Of a DNA stretch of 64,000 nt, positions 44,026-52,786 are shown in pieces. The translations under genes were made by a program, and so were the position numbers. The notes beneath the pieces were generated by a model. It did not search any database. It was not told where the DNA came from and saw only the letters and a program-made list of their open reading frames with translations. Position 1 is the stretch's first letter. Each line of letters starts with the position of its first letter. This stretch comes from JAWXBK01 sp040878185 (lineage in GTDB: Bacteria > Pseudomonadota > Alphaproteobacteria > Dongiales > Dongiaceae): positions 1-64,000 of the forward strand of contig JBBDMS010000043.1 of NCBI GenBank assembly GCA_040878185.1, given 5' to 3'.

Positions 44026-44271
44026 ATGAAACGCTTAGCTTTGATCGCCTTTACCATTCTCGCCCTTGGCCCGCTCGCCGCCTGCGGCAATTCGCAGGGT
44101 GAACGTGCGTTATCGGGTGCAGGCATCGGTGCCGGTGCCGGCGCTGCGGGTGCGGCTCTGACGGGTGGCAGTGTTGGCGGTGGCGCGCTGCTCGGCGGTG
44201 CCGCGGGCGCCGCGATCGGTGCCCTGACGGAAGAAGAAGATCTCGATCTCGGCGAACCCATCTGGAAGTAA
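44026..44271 (+). CDS. Small glycine-zipper lipoprotein
   Basis: An 81-residue protein with a lipobox LAAC (Cys20) after a hydrophobic signal. The mature chain is a Gly/Ala-rich zipper (GAGIGAGAGAAGAALTGG, GGGALLGGAAGAAIGAL), the type found in outer-membrane lipoproteins that insert a helical hairpin. It ends with an acidic stretch, TEEEDLDLGEP. TAGGAG precedes the ATG. Function unknown. Confidence 0.8.
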   Translation: MKRLALIAFTILALGPLAACGNSQGERALSGAGIGAGAGAAGAALTGGSVGGGALLGGAAGAAIGALTEEEDLDLGEPIWK

Positions 44272-44343
44272 CCGGGAACCGAACGGAGCCCGCATGGTGC
44301 CGGCTCGAGTCTGACTGACAAATCGACGACAGGAGAACAAATT

Positions 44344-44778
44344 ATGAAAAAGTTTGCGGGATCCCTCGCCGTTGGATTTTCGGTTGGTGCGCTGCTGGTG
44401 GGTGCCAGCTCGATCGAGTCGCACTATGCATTCGCAACCGACTACATCCAGCTCGTCGCCGGCGACACCAATGAAGCCGGCGCCCTGCCGGATACAACGG
44501 TGCCGCGGGTCGAGTACGAGACCCAGATGCAGGCCGTGATGGACGATCGGTCCAACGAGGTGCGTGCGCTTCGCGACAGCGAAACGACCGTCACCGACGA
44601 CGTCCTGACGGCCGTTGAGTCGTCCTGGCAGGCTGTCGAAGACAGCTGGGCCGAAACCCAGGCGGCTGCCGACGAAGAGTGGGAAGCGGCTCGTGAAGCC
44701 ATGATCGAGGCCTGGGACGATTTCGAGGCCACATGGAACGAGACGTTCACCGACGAAACTGATTCGAGCCAGATGTAA
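44344..44778 (+). CDS. Small exported acidic coiled-coil protein with a Trp ladder
   Basis: A 144-residue protein with an N-terminal hydrophobic segment (LAVGFSVGALLVGASS) that could be a signal or anchor. The second half is very acidic and helical, with tryptophans at 95, 102, 113, 124 and 131. The spacings 7-11-11-7 fit a heptad/hendecad coiled coil with Trp on one face. No family is recognised. AGGAG sits upstream, and a terminator follows closely. It probably acts in the periplasm. Confidence 0.75.
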   Translation: MKKFAGSLAVGFSVGALLVGASSIESHYAFATDYIQLVAGDTNEAGALPDTTVPRVEYETQMQAVMDDRSNEVRALRDSETTVTDDVLTAVESSWQAVEDSWAETQAAADEEWEAAREAMIEAWDDFEATWNETFTDETDSSQM

Positions 44779-44811
44779 TCGCTCGACTCACTCTTTCGTC
44801 GAAAGTCGAAA

Positions 44812-44841
44812 CGGCCCGCTCACATCGAGCGGGCCGCTTTT
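44812..44841 (+). terminator. Terminator of the exported-protein cluster
   Basis: A perfect 10-bp stem, CGGCCCGCTC with GAGCGGGCCG, has a five-base loop and is followed by CTTTTCG. It lies 34 bases after the last gene of the cluster. Confidence 0.88.
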
Positions 44842-44972
44842 CGTTGCGGTCGTTCCCCGATGCGGAATGGCCGGCTGCTTGCCAAGTCCTGGCCCCGCTG
44901 CAAGATAGGTACCGAATTGACCCGATCGCGCCGCCGGATGGCCGGCCGCAGCGTAATCAACGGACCCCGACG

Positions 44973-45890
44973 ATGGACGAGACATTCCGCCAGGCTGGGC
45001 GCCGGCTCGATCTCGCTTTGGCGCTCAAGGATGAAGGGGATGTTGCCGGCGCACGCGACGCGGCTGGCGCTGCCTGCGAACTAGCACCCGACTGGGTCGA
45101 TGCATGGTTTGTCCTCGCCGAAACCTGCGAGCAGCTCGGCGCTGCCGATGAGGCCGCATCCGCCTATCGCCGTTGCCTCGCGATCGACCCGGGCGACCGA
45201 TTCGGCGCGGCCGCGCGCCTCGCCATGATGGGTGCTGCGGCAACACCGGGGCGATTGCCGGCGGATTATGTGACAGCCTTGTTCGACGGCATCGCGGCAC
45301 GATTCGAGGAATCGCTGCTTGGCCGGCTCGACTATCGCGCGCCGCAGCTTCTTTACGACGCCGTCAACGATCACCGCGATCGTCTGCCGGCGCCGCTCGC
45401 GATTCTCGACCTCGGCTGCGGCACCGGGCTGGCTGGCGAGATCTTCCGGCCACTCGCGGAACGGCTCGACGGGATCGATCTGTCGCCGCGCATGATCGAC
45501 GAAGCGGCCCGCAAGAAGATCTACGACAATGTGCGAACAGCCGACCTCCTCGATACGCCGGATGGTGCAGCGCCGCGCTATGGTCTCATCGTCGCCGCGG
45601 ACGTGTACAACTATCTGGGCGATCTCCAGCCCGCCTTTGCGGCTGCCGCGTCCCGGCTCATGACCGGCGGAATGCTCGCCTTCACCATCGAAGAGGGTGC
45701 AACCGCCCCTTTCGATCTCGGACCCGGGCAGCGCTTTCGGCACGACCCGGCCGCGGTACGCGCGAACCTGAACGCGGCCGGTTTCCGGCTGCTGGACGAT
45801 CGCGCGGCAACGCTGCGCTTGGAACGCCGCGAACCGGTGCGCGGCCGCATCCTGCTGGCGACATGCGAGCCGGACCGTCACCCCGCATAA
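44973..45890 (+). CDS. TPR-containing SAM-dependent methyltransferase
   Basis: A 305-residue protein. Residues 10-90 form two tetratricopeptide-like repeats (DEGDVAGARDAAGAACELAPDW; LGAADEAASAYRRCLAIDP). The C-terminal methyltransferase has the SAM loop ILDLGCGTGLAG near residue 147 and GIDLSPRMIDEA. This architecture is frequent in Alphaproteobacteria, with unknown substrate, perhaps a protein or small molecule. It stands alone between the terminator and the molybdate operon. Confidence 0.82.
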   Translation: MDETFRQAGRRLDLALALKDEGDVAGARDAAGAACELAPDWVDAWFVLAETCEQLGAADEAASAYRRCLAIDPGDRFGAAARLAMMGAAATPGRLPADYVTALFDGIAARFEESLLGRLDYRAPQLLYDAVNDHRDRLPAPLAILDLGCGTGLAGEIFRPLAERLDGIDLSPRMIDEAARKKIYDNVRTADLLDTPDGAAPRYGLIVAADVYNYLGDLQPAFAAAASRLMTGGMLAFTIEEGATAPFDLGPGQRFRHDPAAVRANLNAAGFRLLDDRAATLRLERREPVRGRILLATCEPDRHPA

Positions 45891-45939
45891 AGGGATCGGG
45901 CACAAACGTCATCAAACCATTGCCGGTTTGTCGGCCTTT

Positions 45940-45963
45940 CGCTATATTCAATTGAATATAGCG
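45940..45963. promoter_or_regulatory. ModE-type operator of the molybdate operon
   Basis: A perfect 24-bp palindrome: CGCTATATTCAA followed by its exact reverse complement. It carries the TATAT-spacer-ATATA pattern of ModE/Mop boxes and lies 19 bases before modA. Confidence 0.85.
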
Positions 45964-45982
45964 GAACATCGAGAGCTTTTTC

Positions 45983-46768
45983 ATGATTTGTCCAAGATCG
46001 TCGATCGCCAGTGCGGCGTTGGCCATCGCCCTGCTCTGCGGCATTCCGCTCGGCGCCGCGCAGAGCGACGAACTGACCGTCCTCGCGGCAGCCAGCCTGA
46101 CCAACGCGCTGGAGGAGATCGGCGCTCACTATGCAGCGGAAACCGGAAAGACAGTGCGGTTCTCGTTCGCCTCCTCATCGGCTTTGGCAAAGCAGGTCGA
46201 GGCCGGCGCACCGGCGCATATCTTCGCCTCGGCCGACCAGAAATGGATGGACTATCTGGCCGAACGGAATCTCATCGAAGCCGATACGCGCGTGAGCCCG
46301 ATCGGCAACAGCCTCGTGCTGATCGTGCCGGCGGACAGCGCTGCCGGTGACGTCACGGTCGATGCCTCGACCGATCTCGGCGCGCTGCTCGGCGTGGAGG
46401 GGCGTCTCTCCGTCGGCGATCCCGACCATGTGCCGGCCGGCATCTATGCCAGGGAGGCGCTGGAATCGCTCGGGCTCTGGGCCACGGCTGAATCCCGCCT
46501 CGCCCGTGCCGAAGACGTGCGCGCGGCGCTCGTGCTGGTCGAGCGCGGCGAGGCCCCGCTTGGTATCGTCTATGCGACCGACGCCGCCATATCGGACAAG
46601 GTTCGGATCATCGGTACGTTCCCGGCCGATTCGCACACGCCGATCACCTATCCCTTCGCGATCATCGCCGGCCAGAATAGCGAGGACGCCGACGCCTTCT
46701 TCCGCTATGTAACGGGGCCAGAGGGTCTCGAAACATTCCGGAAGTACGGCTTCTCGGCGAATGAATGA
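45983..46768 (+). CDS. modA: Molybdate ABC transporter substrate-binding protein
   Basis: A 261-residue protein with a Sec signal (IASAALAIALLCGIPLGAAQS). Mature motifs LTVLAAASLTNALEEIGAHY, FSFASSSALAKQVEAGAPAHIF and ASADQKWMDYL are ModA anion-site segments. It captures molybdate or tungstate in the periplasm. A ModE-type palindrome controls it, and its end overlaps modB by eight bases. Confidence 0.95.
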   Translation: MICPRSSIASAALAIALLCGIPLGAAQSDELTVLAAASLTNALEEIGAHYAAETGKTVRFSFASSSALAKQVEAGAPAHIFASADQKWMDYLAERNLIEADTRVSPIGNSLVLIVPADSAAGDVTVDASTDLGALLGVEGRLSVGDPDHVPAGIYAREALESLGLWATAESRLARAEDVRAALVLVERGEAPLGIVYATDAAISDKVRIIGTFPADSHTPITYPFAIIAGQNSEDADAFFRYVTGPEGLETFRKYGFSANE

Positions 46769-47468
46769 TCCGACATCGGGACTGTTAAGCGACGCCGAGC
46801 TGGAGGCGCTTTGGCTTAGCCTCCGCATTTCGGTAGTTGCGGTTGCCGGCGCTTTGCCATTCGCCCTCGCGGTGGCATTGCTGCTGGCCCGCTGCCGCTT
46901 CCCCGGCAAGATCCTCGTTGACGGGCTGGTGCATCTGCCGCTCGTACTGCCGCCGGTGGTCATCGGCTATCTGCTGCTCATCACCTTCGGGACGCGCGCG
47001 CCGGTCGGCGCCTGGCTGCTCGAGACATTCGATATCCGCTTCGTGTTCAGCTGGACGGGTGCGGCGCTCGCCGCCGCGATCATCAGCTTTCCCTTCCAGG
47101 TGCGGGCGATCCGGCTCTCGATCGAGGCGATCGATCCCGGCCTGGGTGCTGCCGCCGAAACGCTCGGCGCGGGGCCGATCGACCGGTTCGTGAACATCAT
47201 ATTGCCGCTCGCGCTGCCCGGCATCATCGCCGGTGCGATCACCGCCTTCGCCGCGAGCCTCGGCGAATTCGGCGCGATCATCACCTTCGTGTCGAACATC
47301 CCCGGCGAGACGCGCACGTTGCCGCTCGCGATCTATACCGCGATCCAGACGCCCGGCGGCGAGGCGGCGGCCGGCCGGCTTGCCTTGCTTGCGATCGCAC
47401 TCGCGCTGATCGGCCTCATTCTGTCCGAACTGGCCGCGCGCCGCGTCCGGACATTGCACGGCCGATGA
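46761..47468 (+). CDS. modB: Molybdate ABC transporter permease
   Basis: A 235-residue permease with five helices. The ModB marks LSLRISVVAVAGALPFALA and the EAA loop AAETLGAGPIDRFVNIILPLALPG are present, ending FAASLGEFGAIITFVSNIPGET. Two in-frame ATGs lie four bases apart in different frames near the start; the first in frame overlaps modA. It overlaps modC by ATGA. Confidence 0.94.
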   Translation: MNDPTSGLLSDAELEALWLSLRISVVAVAGALPFALAVALLLARCRFPGKILVDGLVHLPLVLPPVVIGYLLLITFGTRAPVGAWLLETFDIRFVFSWTGAALAAAIISFPFQVRAIRLSIEAIDPGLGAAAETLGAGPIDRFVNIILPLALPGIIAGAITAFAASLGEFGAIITFVSNIPGETRTLPLAIYTAIQTPGGEAAAGRLALLAIALALIGLILSELAARRVRTLHGR

Positions 47469-48577
47469 TTCTCGATCTCGCTTTGCGGCATCGGCTCGGC
47501 GCGTTCGTGCTCGATGTCGATTTCAAAATCGAGCGGCCGGGCATCACCGCCTTGTTCGGACCCTCGGGCGCCGGCAAAACCACGATCGTCAATGCGATCG
47601 CCGGATTGTTCCGCCCGGACAAGGGCCGCATCGCGATCGACGGCGATGTCCTGTTCGATGGGAAGCGCGGTATAAACCTGCCGGCGCGGCAACGGCGCAT
47701 CGGCTATGTGTTTCAGGATGCGCGGCTGTTTCCGCATCTCGATGTGCGCGACAATCTGTTGTTCGGCGCACGGCGCGGGGCCACAGGCGGAACCACCGCG
47801 TCCTTCGATGCAATCGTTGTGTTGCTCGGCATCGCTGCGCTGCTCGAACGTCGCCCGCGCCATTTGTCGGGCGGCGAACGCCAGCGCGTCGCCCTCGGCC
47901 GCGCGCTTCTCGCCGGGCCGCGACTGCTGCTGCTCGACGAACCGCTCGCGGGCCTCGATCAGGGCCGCCGCGCCGAGATCATGCCCTATCTCGAACGGCT
48001 GCGGGACGAGGCCGGCATACCGATGCTTTATGTCAGTCATGCGGCCGACGAGGTCGCTCGGCTGGCCGAGAATATGGTGGTTGTCGATGCCGGGCACGTC
48101 GTCGCATCGGGCAGCGTGTTCGACCTGATGGCGCGGCTCGATCTGTTTCCGCTGACCGGCCCGATCGAAGCGGGTGCAGTGTTCGAGGCGCGCATCGAAA
48201 TCCATGACGGGCAAGATCAGATGACCGCGCTCACGTTCGATGGCGGCCGGTTCTGGGTACCGGGGATCGAGGGATCGATCGGAGCGACAGTGCGGGTGCG
48301 CATTCGCGCCCGCGACGTCATGCTGGCGCTGGAAGAGCCGCAGGGCATCAGCGCGAACAATGTTCTGCGCGGTCGCGTGACCGAAATCCGGCCCGATTCC
48401 GGCGCGCATGTTGACGTGCAGATCGCCTGCGGGGGCACGCGGTTGATCGCACGCATCACGCGCCGCTCGCTGGCGCGGCTCGATTTGCAGCCGGGCATCG
48501 CGCTTTTTGCCGTAATCAAATCCGTCACGATTGACCGGCGCAGCCTCGCAACCGATCGGGCTCCCGATATTGCCTGA
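47465..48577 (+). CDS. modC: Molybdate ABC transporter ATP-binding protein with TOBE domain
   Basis: A 370-residue ATPase. Walker A is GPSGAGKTTIVNAIAG (near residue 36), then RRIGYVFQDARLFPHLDV, the signature RHLSGGERQRVALGRALL, and Walker B LLLLDEPLAGLD. The last 70 residues form a molybdate-binding TOBE domain (ISANNVLRGRVTEIRPDSGAH). It completes the modABC operon. It is convergent with the modE-like gene. Confidence 0.94.
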   Translation: MILDLALRHRLGAFVLDVDFKIERPGITALFGPSGAGKTTIVNAIAGLFRPDKGRIAIDGDVLFDGKRGINLPARQRRIGYVFQDARLFPHLDVRDNLLFGARRGATGGTTASFDAIVVLLGIAALLERRPRHLSGGERQRVALGRALLAGPRLLLLDEPLAGLDQGRRAEIMPYLERLRDEAGIPMLYVSHAADEVARLAENMVVVDAGHVVASGSVFDLMARLDLFPLTGPIEAGAVFEARIEIHDGQDQMTALTFDGGRFWVPGIEGSIGATVRVRIRARDVMLALEEPQGISANNVLRGRVTEIRPDSGAHVDVQIACGGTRLIARITRRSLARLDLQPGIALFAVIKSVTIDRRSLATDRAPDIA

Positions 48578-48599
48578 CGGCCGGGACCGACTGGTCGTT

Positions 48600-48962
48600 T
48601 CAGCCGCGGCGGCGGCCCAGTGTCGCGAGCCGGCGCAGCGCCGGGCTTGCGGCCTTGCTGGCCACGCGCTGGATCTCGTCATAGCGCGCCAACAGATCGC
48701 GGCCAAGCGGCGTCAGGATGGCGCCACCGCGTTCGCGGCCGCCGACATGGGTTTCGACCACCGGCCCGCCGAGACTTTGGCCAAGCGCCTCGATCAGCAG
48801 CCAGGCCCGTCGATACGACATGTCGAGCGCGCGGGCCGCGGCCGAAATCGATTGATGCTCGTCGACCGCCTGCAACAGCGCGATCTTGCCCGGGCCGATC
48901 TTCTCGCCGGCGCCGAAATCGATCCGGATCCAGAGTTTGGGCTCGCTGGTCTTCCTGGCCAT
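48600..48962 (-). CDS. ModE-type regulator, DNA-binding domain only
   Basis: A 120-residue protein matching the winged-helix N-terminal domain of ModE: GPGKIALLQAVDEHQSISAAARALDMSYRRAWLLI, with key parts SISAAARALDMSYRRAW, and VGGRERGGAILTPLG as the wing. It lacks the C-terminal molybdate-binding Mop domains, so how it senses molybdate is unclear. It faces modC 22 bases away and is the likely reader of the palindrome before modA. Confidence 0.85.
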   Translation of the reverse strand: MARKTSEPKLWIRIDFGAGEKIGPGKIALLQAVDEHQSISAAARALDMSYRRAWLLIEALGQSLGGPVVETHVGGRERGGAILTPLGRDLLARYDEIQRVASKAASPALRRLATLGRRRG

Positions 48963-48975
48963 GACCGCCCCGTAT

Positions 48976-49884
48976 TTAGTCGCCGGCGCGGATCGTGATC
49001 TTGTTGATCTCGCCCATGAGATCGACGAGCCGCGGCACGAACTGATCCCGTCTACCCATCGCGCAGGCAAGCAGATAGGTCTGATGCACTGTTTCGCCGA
49101 GCAGCGACGTCACCGGCATCGCACGCGTCATGTCGGTGTAGTAGCGCAGATCCTTTTCCGCATTGCCGATCGCGAACTGCGCGGCGCTGTCGTCGTCGTC
49201 GAACACCAAGCGCATCAGCCGCTGGAACATGACACTGTTGGCGCCGCCCGAGGTAACCACCGCCTCGAGCGCCTTCATGTCGATATCGGCCTTCTTCGCC
49301 GCGCACAGCGCCTCGGCGACCAGGGCCGCGATGCCCAGGCCGAGAAAATTATTGACGAGCTTCAACTTGTGTCCCGCGCCGACGCCGCCGGCATGGACGA
49401 TCGTGTCGGCGAAGCATTCGAGGATCGGCCGGATCTCGGCAAGAAGCGCGGCATCGCCGCCGACCATGACCGCGAGTTTGCCGGCTTCGGCTTCTTTCGG
49501 CGTGCGGGTGAGCGGCGCATCGATGAAACGCGCCCCTTCATTGGCGAAAGCGGCGGCGAGCTTCGCCGTCGAATTGGGATCGGCGGTAGTGCAGTCGATC
49601 ACGGTCAGCCCACGACGGGCACCGGCCAGCAGGCCGGTCTCGCCATAGACCACCGATTCAAGCTGCGGCGAACCGGTCACGCAGGTGATGACGACATCGC
49701 TTTCCGCGGCGATCGAGCGCGCATCGGACAGCTCGCGCGCACCGCGCCGGACGAGATCCTCGACCGGCGTCCGGTTGCGATGCGCCAGCACCAGCAGTTC
49801 GTGGCCTTTCTCGACGATATTCTTGCCGATGCCGTGGCCCATGAGACCGGCGCCGATGAGCCCGACCCGCGCCTGCTTCGTCAT
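48976..49884 (-). CDS. 3-hydroxyisobutyrate dehydrogenase-family NAD(P) oxidoreductase
   Basis: A 302-residue beta-hydroxyacid dehydrogenase. The Rossmann loop is VGLIGAGLMGHGIGKNI (residues 7-23), the substrate motif DAPLTRTPKEAEAGKLAVMVGG and the catalytic-Lys helix GAGHKLKLVNNFLG. Relatives act on 3-hydroxyisobutyrate, tartronate semialdehyde, or small imines. The substrate is not determined. It lies just upstream of the modE-like gene on the same strand. Confidence 0.88.
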   Translation of the reverse strand: MTKQARVGLIGAGLMGHGIGKNIVEKGHELLVLAHRNRTPVEDLVRRGARELSDARSIAAESDVVITCVTGSPQLESVVYGETGLLAGARRGLTVIDCTTADPNSTAKLAAAFANEGARFIDAPLTRTPKEAEAGKLAVMVGGDAALLAEIRPILECFADTIVHAGGVGAGHKLKLVNNFLGLGIAALVAEALCAAKKADIDMKALEAVVTSGGANSVMFQRLMRLVFDDDDSAAQFAIGNAEKDLRYYTDMTRAMPVTSLLGETVHQTYLLACAMGRRDQFVPRLVDLMGEINKITIRAGD

Positions 49885-50098
49885 GATGCTGCTCTCCCGA
49901 TCCAGCGCGTCTTCCGCAGGCGCGGAGCCTAGGGGGCGGTTCCGGCCGGTGCAAGGTTGCCGCAGCGACGAGCGGATCATATTGTTTCGATGCCTCCGAC
50001 TGCCCGCGCGGGCCGGATGCGCCGATTGCAGCGGCATCGGCAAACGACCGAGGAGAGCCCCGCGGCCGGCGTTTTCGACCGAGCCTGCGCCATTCTTC

Positions 50099-51397
50099 AT
50101 GCTGTATCTCGAACTTATCATCCTGCTGGTGCTCATCGTCCTCAATGGCATGCTCGCCATGTCGGAGCTGGCCGTCGTGTCGTCGCGCCGCGCGCGGCTT
50201 GAGCGCATGGCCTCGGGCGGTGACCGCGGCGCGCGCATTGCCCTCCAGCTCATCGCCGATCCGGGACGATTTCTCTCGTCCGTCCAGATCGGCATCACGC
50301 TGGTGGGCATCTTCGCGGGCGCATTCGGCGGTGCGACAATCGCGGCACGGATCGGCCGCTGGATCGACACGATCCCGCTGTTCGCGCCGCGGGGCGAAGA
50401 GATCGGCTTTGCACTGACGGTCGTCGCCGTGACCTACATGACGCTGATCGTCGGCGAACTCGTACCCAAACGCATCGCGCTGGCGAACCCCGAGCGCATC
50501 GCCGCCCGCGTCGCCCGCCCGATGAAGATTCTGGCGCAGGCCGCCGGGCCGGCGGTGTGGCTGCTCAAGGTCTCGACCGAAAGCGTGCTCGCGCTGCTCG
50601 GGCTCAAGGGCGTTCGCCGCCAGCCCATCACCGAAGAAGAGCTCAAGTCGATGATCGCCGAAGGCACGCGTGCGGGCGTCTTCGTGCCGGAAGAACAGGA
50701 GATGATCGAAGGCGTGCTGCGGCTGACCGACCGGCAGGTCCGGGCTGTGATGACGCCGCGCAGCGATCTTTTCTGGATCGACATCGGCTTCAGCCGCGAG
50801 GCGATCGCTGCAAAATTGCAGGAAACGCGGCATTCTCGGTTACTGATCTGCGATGGGTCCGTCGACCGCCCGATCGGCATTGCCCACACCAAGGACCTCG
50901 TGCCGCTGCCGGGTAGCGTCGGCAGCGAGGATCTTCGCCGCGTCATGGTGCCGCCCCTGATCGTGCCGGAAACCATGCCGGTGCTGCGCCTGCTCGATCG
51001 CTTCCGCAGCGAGCGCATCCACATGGCGGTCGCGGTCGACGAGTACGGCACGACCGAAGGCATCGTGACGCCGACCGATATTCTCGAGGCGATTGCCGGC
51101 GATCTGCCAGAGCGCGGCGACACCGCCGGGCCGACCATTGTCCGGCGCGCCGACGGATCCTGGCTGGTCGACGGCATGCTGCCACTCGACGAATTCGAGG
51201 ATAAAACCGGCCTGCACGATCTCGAAGCCGAGGGCACATTTCATACGGTGGCAGGGTTCGTGCTGCATCGGCTCGGGCACTTGCCGAGCGTTGGCGAAAG
51301 TTTTGTCTATCGCGATGCTCGCTTCGAGATCGTCGATCTCGACGGAAGGCGGATCGACAAGATCCTGGTCTATCTGCAGGTTTCGGACCCGAACTAG
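50099..51397 (+). CDS. CNNM/CorC family protein (DUF21-CBS-CorC_HlyC)
   Basis: A 432-residue inner-membrane protein. It has an N-terminal DUF21 transporter domain (MLYLELIILLVLIVLNGMLAM; reduced LLVLIVLNGMLAMSELAVVSSR) with about four helices and GELVPKRIALANPERIA. A CBS pair follows (VMTPRSDLFWID; AVDEYGTTEGIVTPTDILEAI) and then a C-terminal CorC_HlyC domain. These proteins export Mg2+ or other cations; the old name hemolysin is misleading. It is transcribed alone. Confidence 0.9.
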   Translation: MLYLELIILLVLIVLNGMLAMSELAVVSSRRARLERMASGGDRGARIALQLIADPGRFLSSVQIGITLVGIFAGAFGGATIAARIGRWIDTIPLFAPRGEEIGFALTVVAVTYMTLIVGELVPKRIALANPERIAARVARPMKILAQAAGPAVWLLKVSTESVLALLGLKGVRRQPITEEELKSMIAEGTRAGVFVPEEQEMIEGVLRLTDRQVRAVMTPRSDLFWIDIGFSREAIAAKLQETRHSRLLICDGSVDRPIGIAHTKDLVPLPGSVGSEDLRRVMVPPLIVPETMPVLRLLDRFRSERIHMAVAVDEYGTTEGIVTPTDILEAIAGDLPERGDTAGPTIVRRADGSWLVDGMLPLDEFEDKTGLHDLEAEGTFHTVAGFVLHRLGHLPSVGESFVYRDARFEIVDLDGRRIDKILVYLQVSDPN

Positions 51398-51416
51398 GGC
51401 CCGCGGACGCCCCCTG

Positions 51417-52403
51417 TCATTCGGCAGTCGTTCTTACGCGCACCAACCGGTCGAGATTCGATTCGGGCAGCCATATTTCGCCATCGCGTCCGAGGATCTG
51501 GCGCACGTCGCCGTCCTCGTTATCGCTTGCCGGAATCGTTGCGATGAAGCTTTCACTGACCGGATCGAACGCCAGCACGGCATTGGCCGAAAAATCGCTC
51601 ACCCACACGATGTCACGCTCGTCGACATAGACGGCATAGGCGGCCGGATCGTCACCCGGCAACTTCCATGCCGCCCATGTGCCGGTCGCGGGATCGTATC
51701 GGCTCAACTGACCCGACATCCATTCGCTGACCCAGATCATGCCCTTTGAATCCGACCAGACACGCCGCGCACCTTGCTCCGGCGTCGGGGGATCGATTGG
51801 ATGCGCTTCGCCGGTCGTGCGGTCGATCCGGGCAATATGGTCGCCGGCAAGCGACGCATAATAGATCTCGCCGTCCGGTGTGGCGGTGATCCCGTAAGGT
51901 CCGTGGCCGCGCGGACTCTCAAACACACGCATCGCACCCGTCGCGGGATCGAGGCTGCCATGGAAACCGTTCTGCCCGGTGAACCAGAGCACGCCGTCGC
52001 CATCGAAAGCGGCTGTGTTCAAATTCGCATCATCGGCATGATCGGGCAGCGTCCAGACGGTAACGTCGCTGCTGCCGGGTTCGTAACGCACGATCGCGTT
52101 GAGCCCACTGTCGGTAATCCAGGCATTGCCGTCCGGCCCCTGGATGACGCCGTGTGGCGCAGAGCCGTCGCCAAGTGGGATTTTTTCGACGGCCCCGGTT
52201 TCCGGATCGAGAATCCCGAGCGCGCCGGCGCGTTGTGCCGTGTACCAGACGAGGCCGTCCGGGGCCGGCGCCACATCGTGCGGGCGATCGCCCTTCGGCA
52301 GTTCGTAGACCGTGATTTCATTTGCAGCGGCGCGCAAGCCAAGGGCCAGCAGCGCCACGCACAACATCGCGAAACCGGCACTTCGATGGATTGCAGTGGC
52401 CAT
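51417..52403 (-). CDS. Exported Vgb-like beta-propeller (streptogramin-lyase family)
   Basis: A 328-residue protein with a signal peptide (FAMLCVALLALGLRAAANE). Repeats of about 43 residues with the pattern PDGxxWxT(x)xxxNAIxRxDPxTG form a seven-blade propeller (GPDGNAWITDSGLNAIVRYEP; SDSKGMIWVSEW). Exported members of this family are mostly of unknown function rather than true virginiamycin B lyases. A GGGGAGG site precedes the ATG. It could bind a small periplasmic ligand. Confidence 0.85.
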   Translation of the reverse strand: MATAIHRSAGFAMLCVALLALGLRAAANEITVYELPKGDRPHDVAPAPDGLVWYTAQRAGALGILDPETGAVEKIPLGDGSAPHGVIQGPDGNAWITDSGLNAIVRYEPGSSDVTVWTLPDHADDANLNTAAFDGDGVLWFTGQNGFHGSLDPATGAMRVFESPRGHGPYGITATPDGEIYYASLAGDHIARIDRTTGEAHPIDPPTPEQGARRVWSDSKGMIWVSEWMSGQLSRYDPATGTWAAWKLPGDDPAAYAVYVDERDIVWVSDFSANAVLAFDPVSESFIATIPASDNEDGDVRQILGRDGEIWLPESNLDRLVRVRTTAE

Positions 52404-52515
52404 GGCAGAGCCTCCCCGGTTCGATGGATCCGATGGATATGGGAGGAGCGGGACTTCGACACAACCGCGATTTATTCGGGCCAGCCGGGCCACCGACAGA
52501 CCCGGAGCGGCCACG

Positions 52516-52782
52516 CTAGCCGCCGGCCATCTTCGGCAGAATATAGACTTCACTGTTGGCCGCGATCGGCTGGAACCATGCGTCGCGGTAAATCTCGCCG
52601 TTGATCGCGACGGCGACGCCGCGCGCGATCAACGATTTCAATTCGGGACAACGCTCCGCGAGACTGTCGAGAATCTCGCGGATGTTGCGGCCCTCGACCT
52701 GGACCCGTTCGCGACCGCCGGCCTGCGCCTTCAGCGAGCCGCTGAGGCGGACCTCGATCGTCTGCGAGGTGCCCGCCGCGAT
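52516..52782 (-). CDS. MoaD/ThiS-family sulfur carrier-like protein, start codon not found
   Basis: The frame encodes about 88 residues, with IEVRLSGSLKAQAGG, EGRNIREILDSLAERCPELKS, VAINGEIYRDAW and VYILPKMAGG ending in the Gly-Gly typical of sulfur carriers. It directly follows the molybdenum hydroxylase large-subunit gene. Oddly, between the upstream in-frame stop and this body there is no ATG, GTG or TTG; the coordinate given begins at an ATC codon five bases after the previous stop. It may use a rare start, or have lost its start by mutation or sequencing error. Confidence 0.65.
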   Translation of the reverse strand: MAAGTSQTIEVRLSGSLKAQAGGRERVQVEGRNIREILDSLAERCPELKSLIARGVAVAINGEIYRDAWFQPIAANSEVYILPKMAGG

Positions 52783-52786
52783 CGCC

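Noticed and set aside
51417..52403. Streptogramin antibiotic resistance gene
   Set aside because: The protein is exported and only shares the propeller repeat; there is no basis for calling lyase activity.
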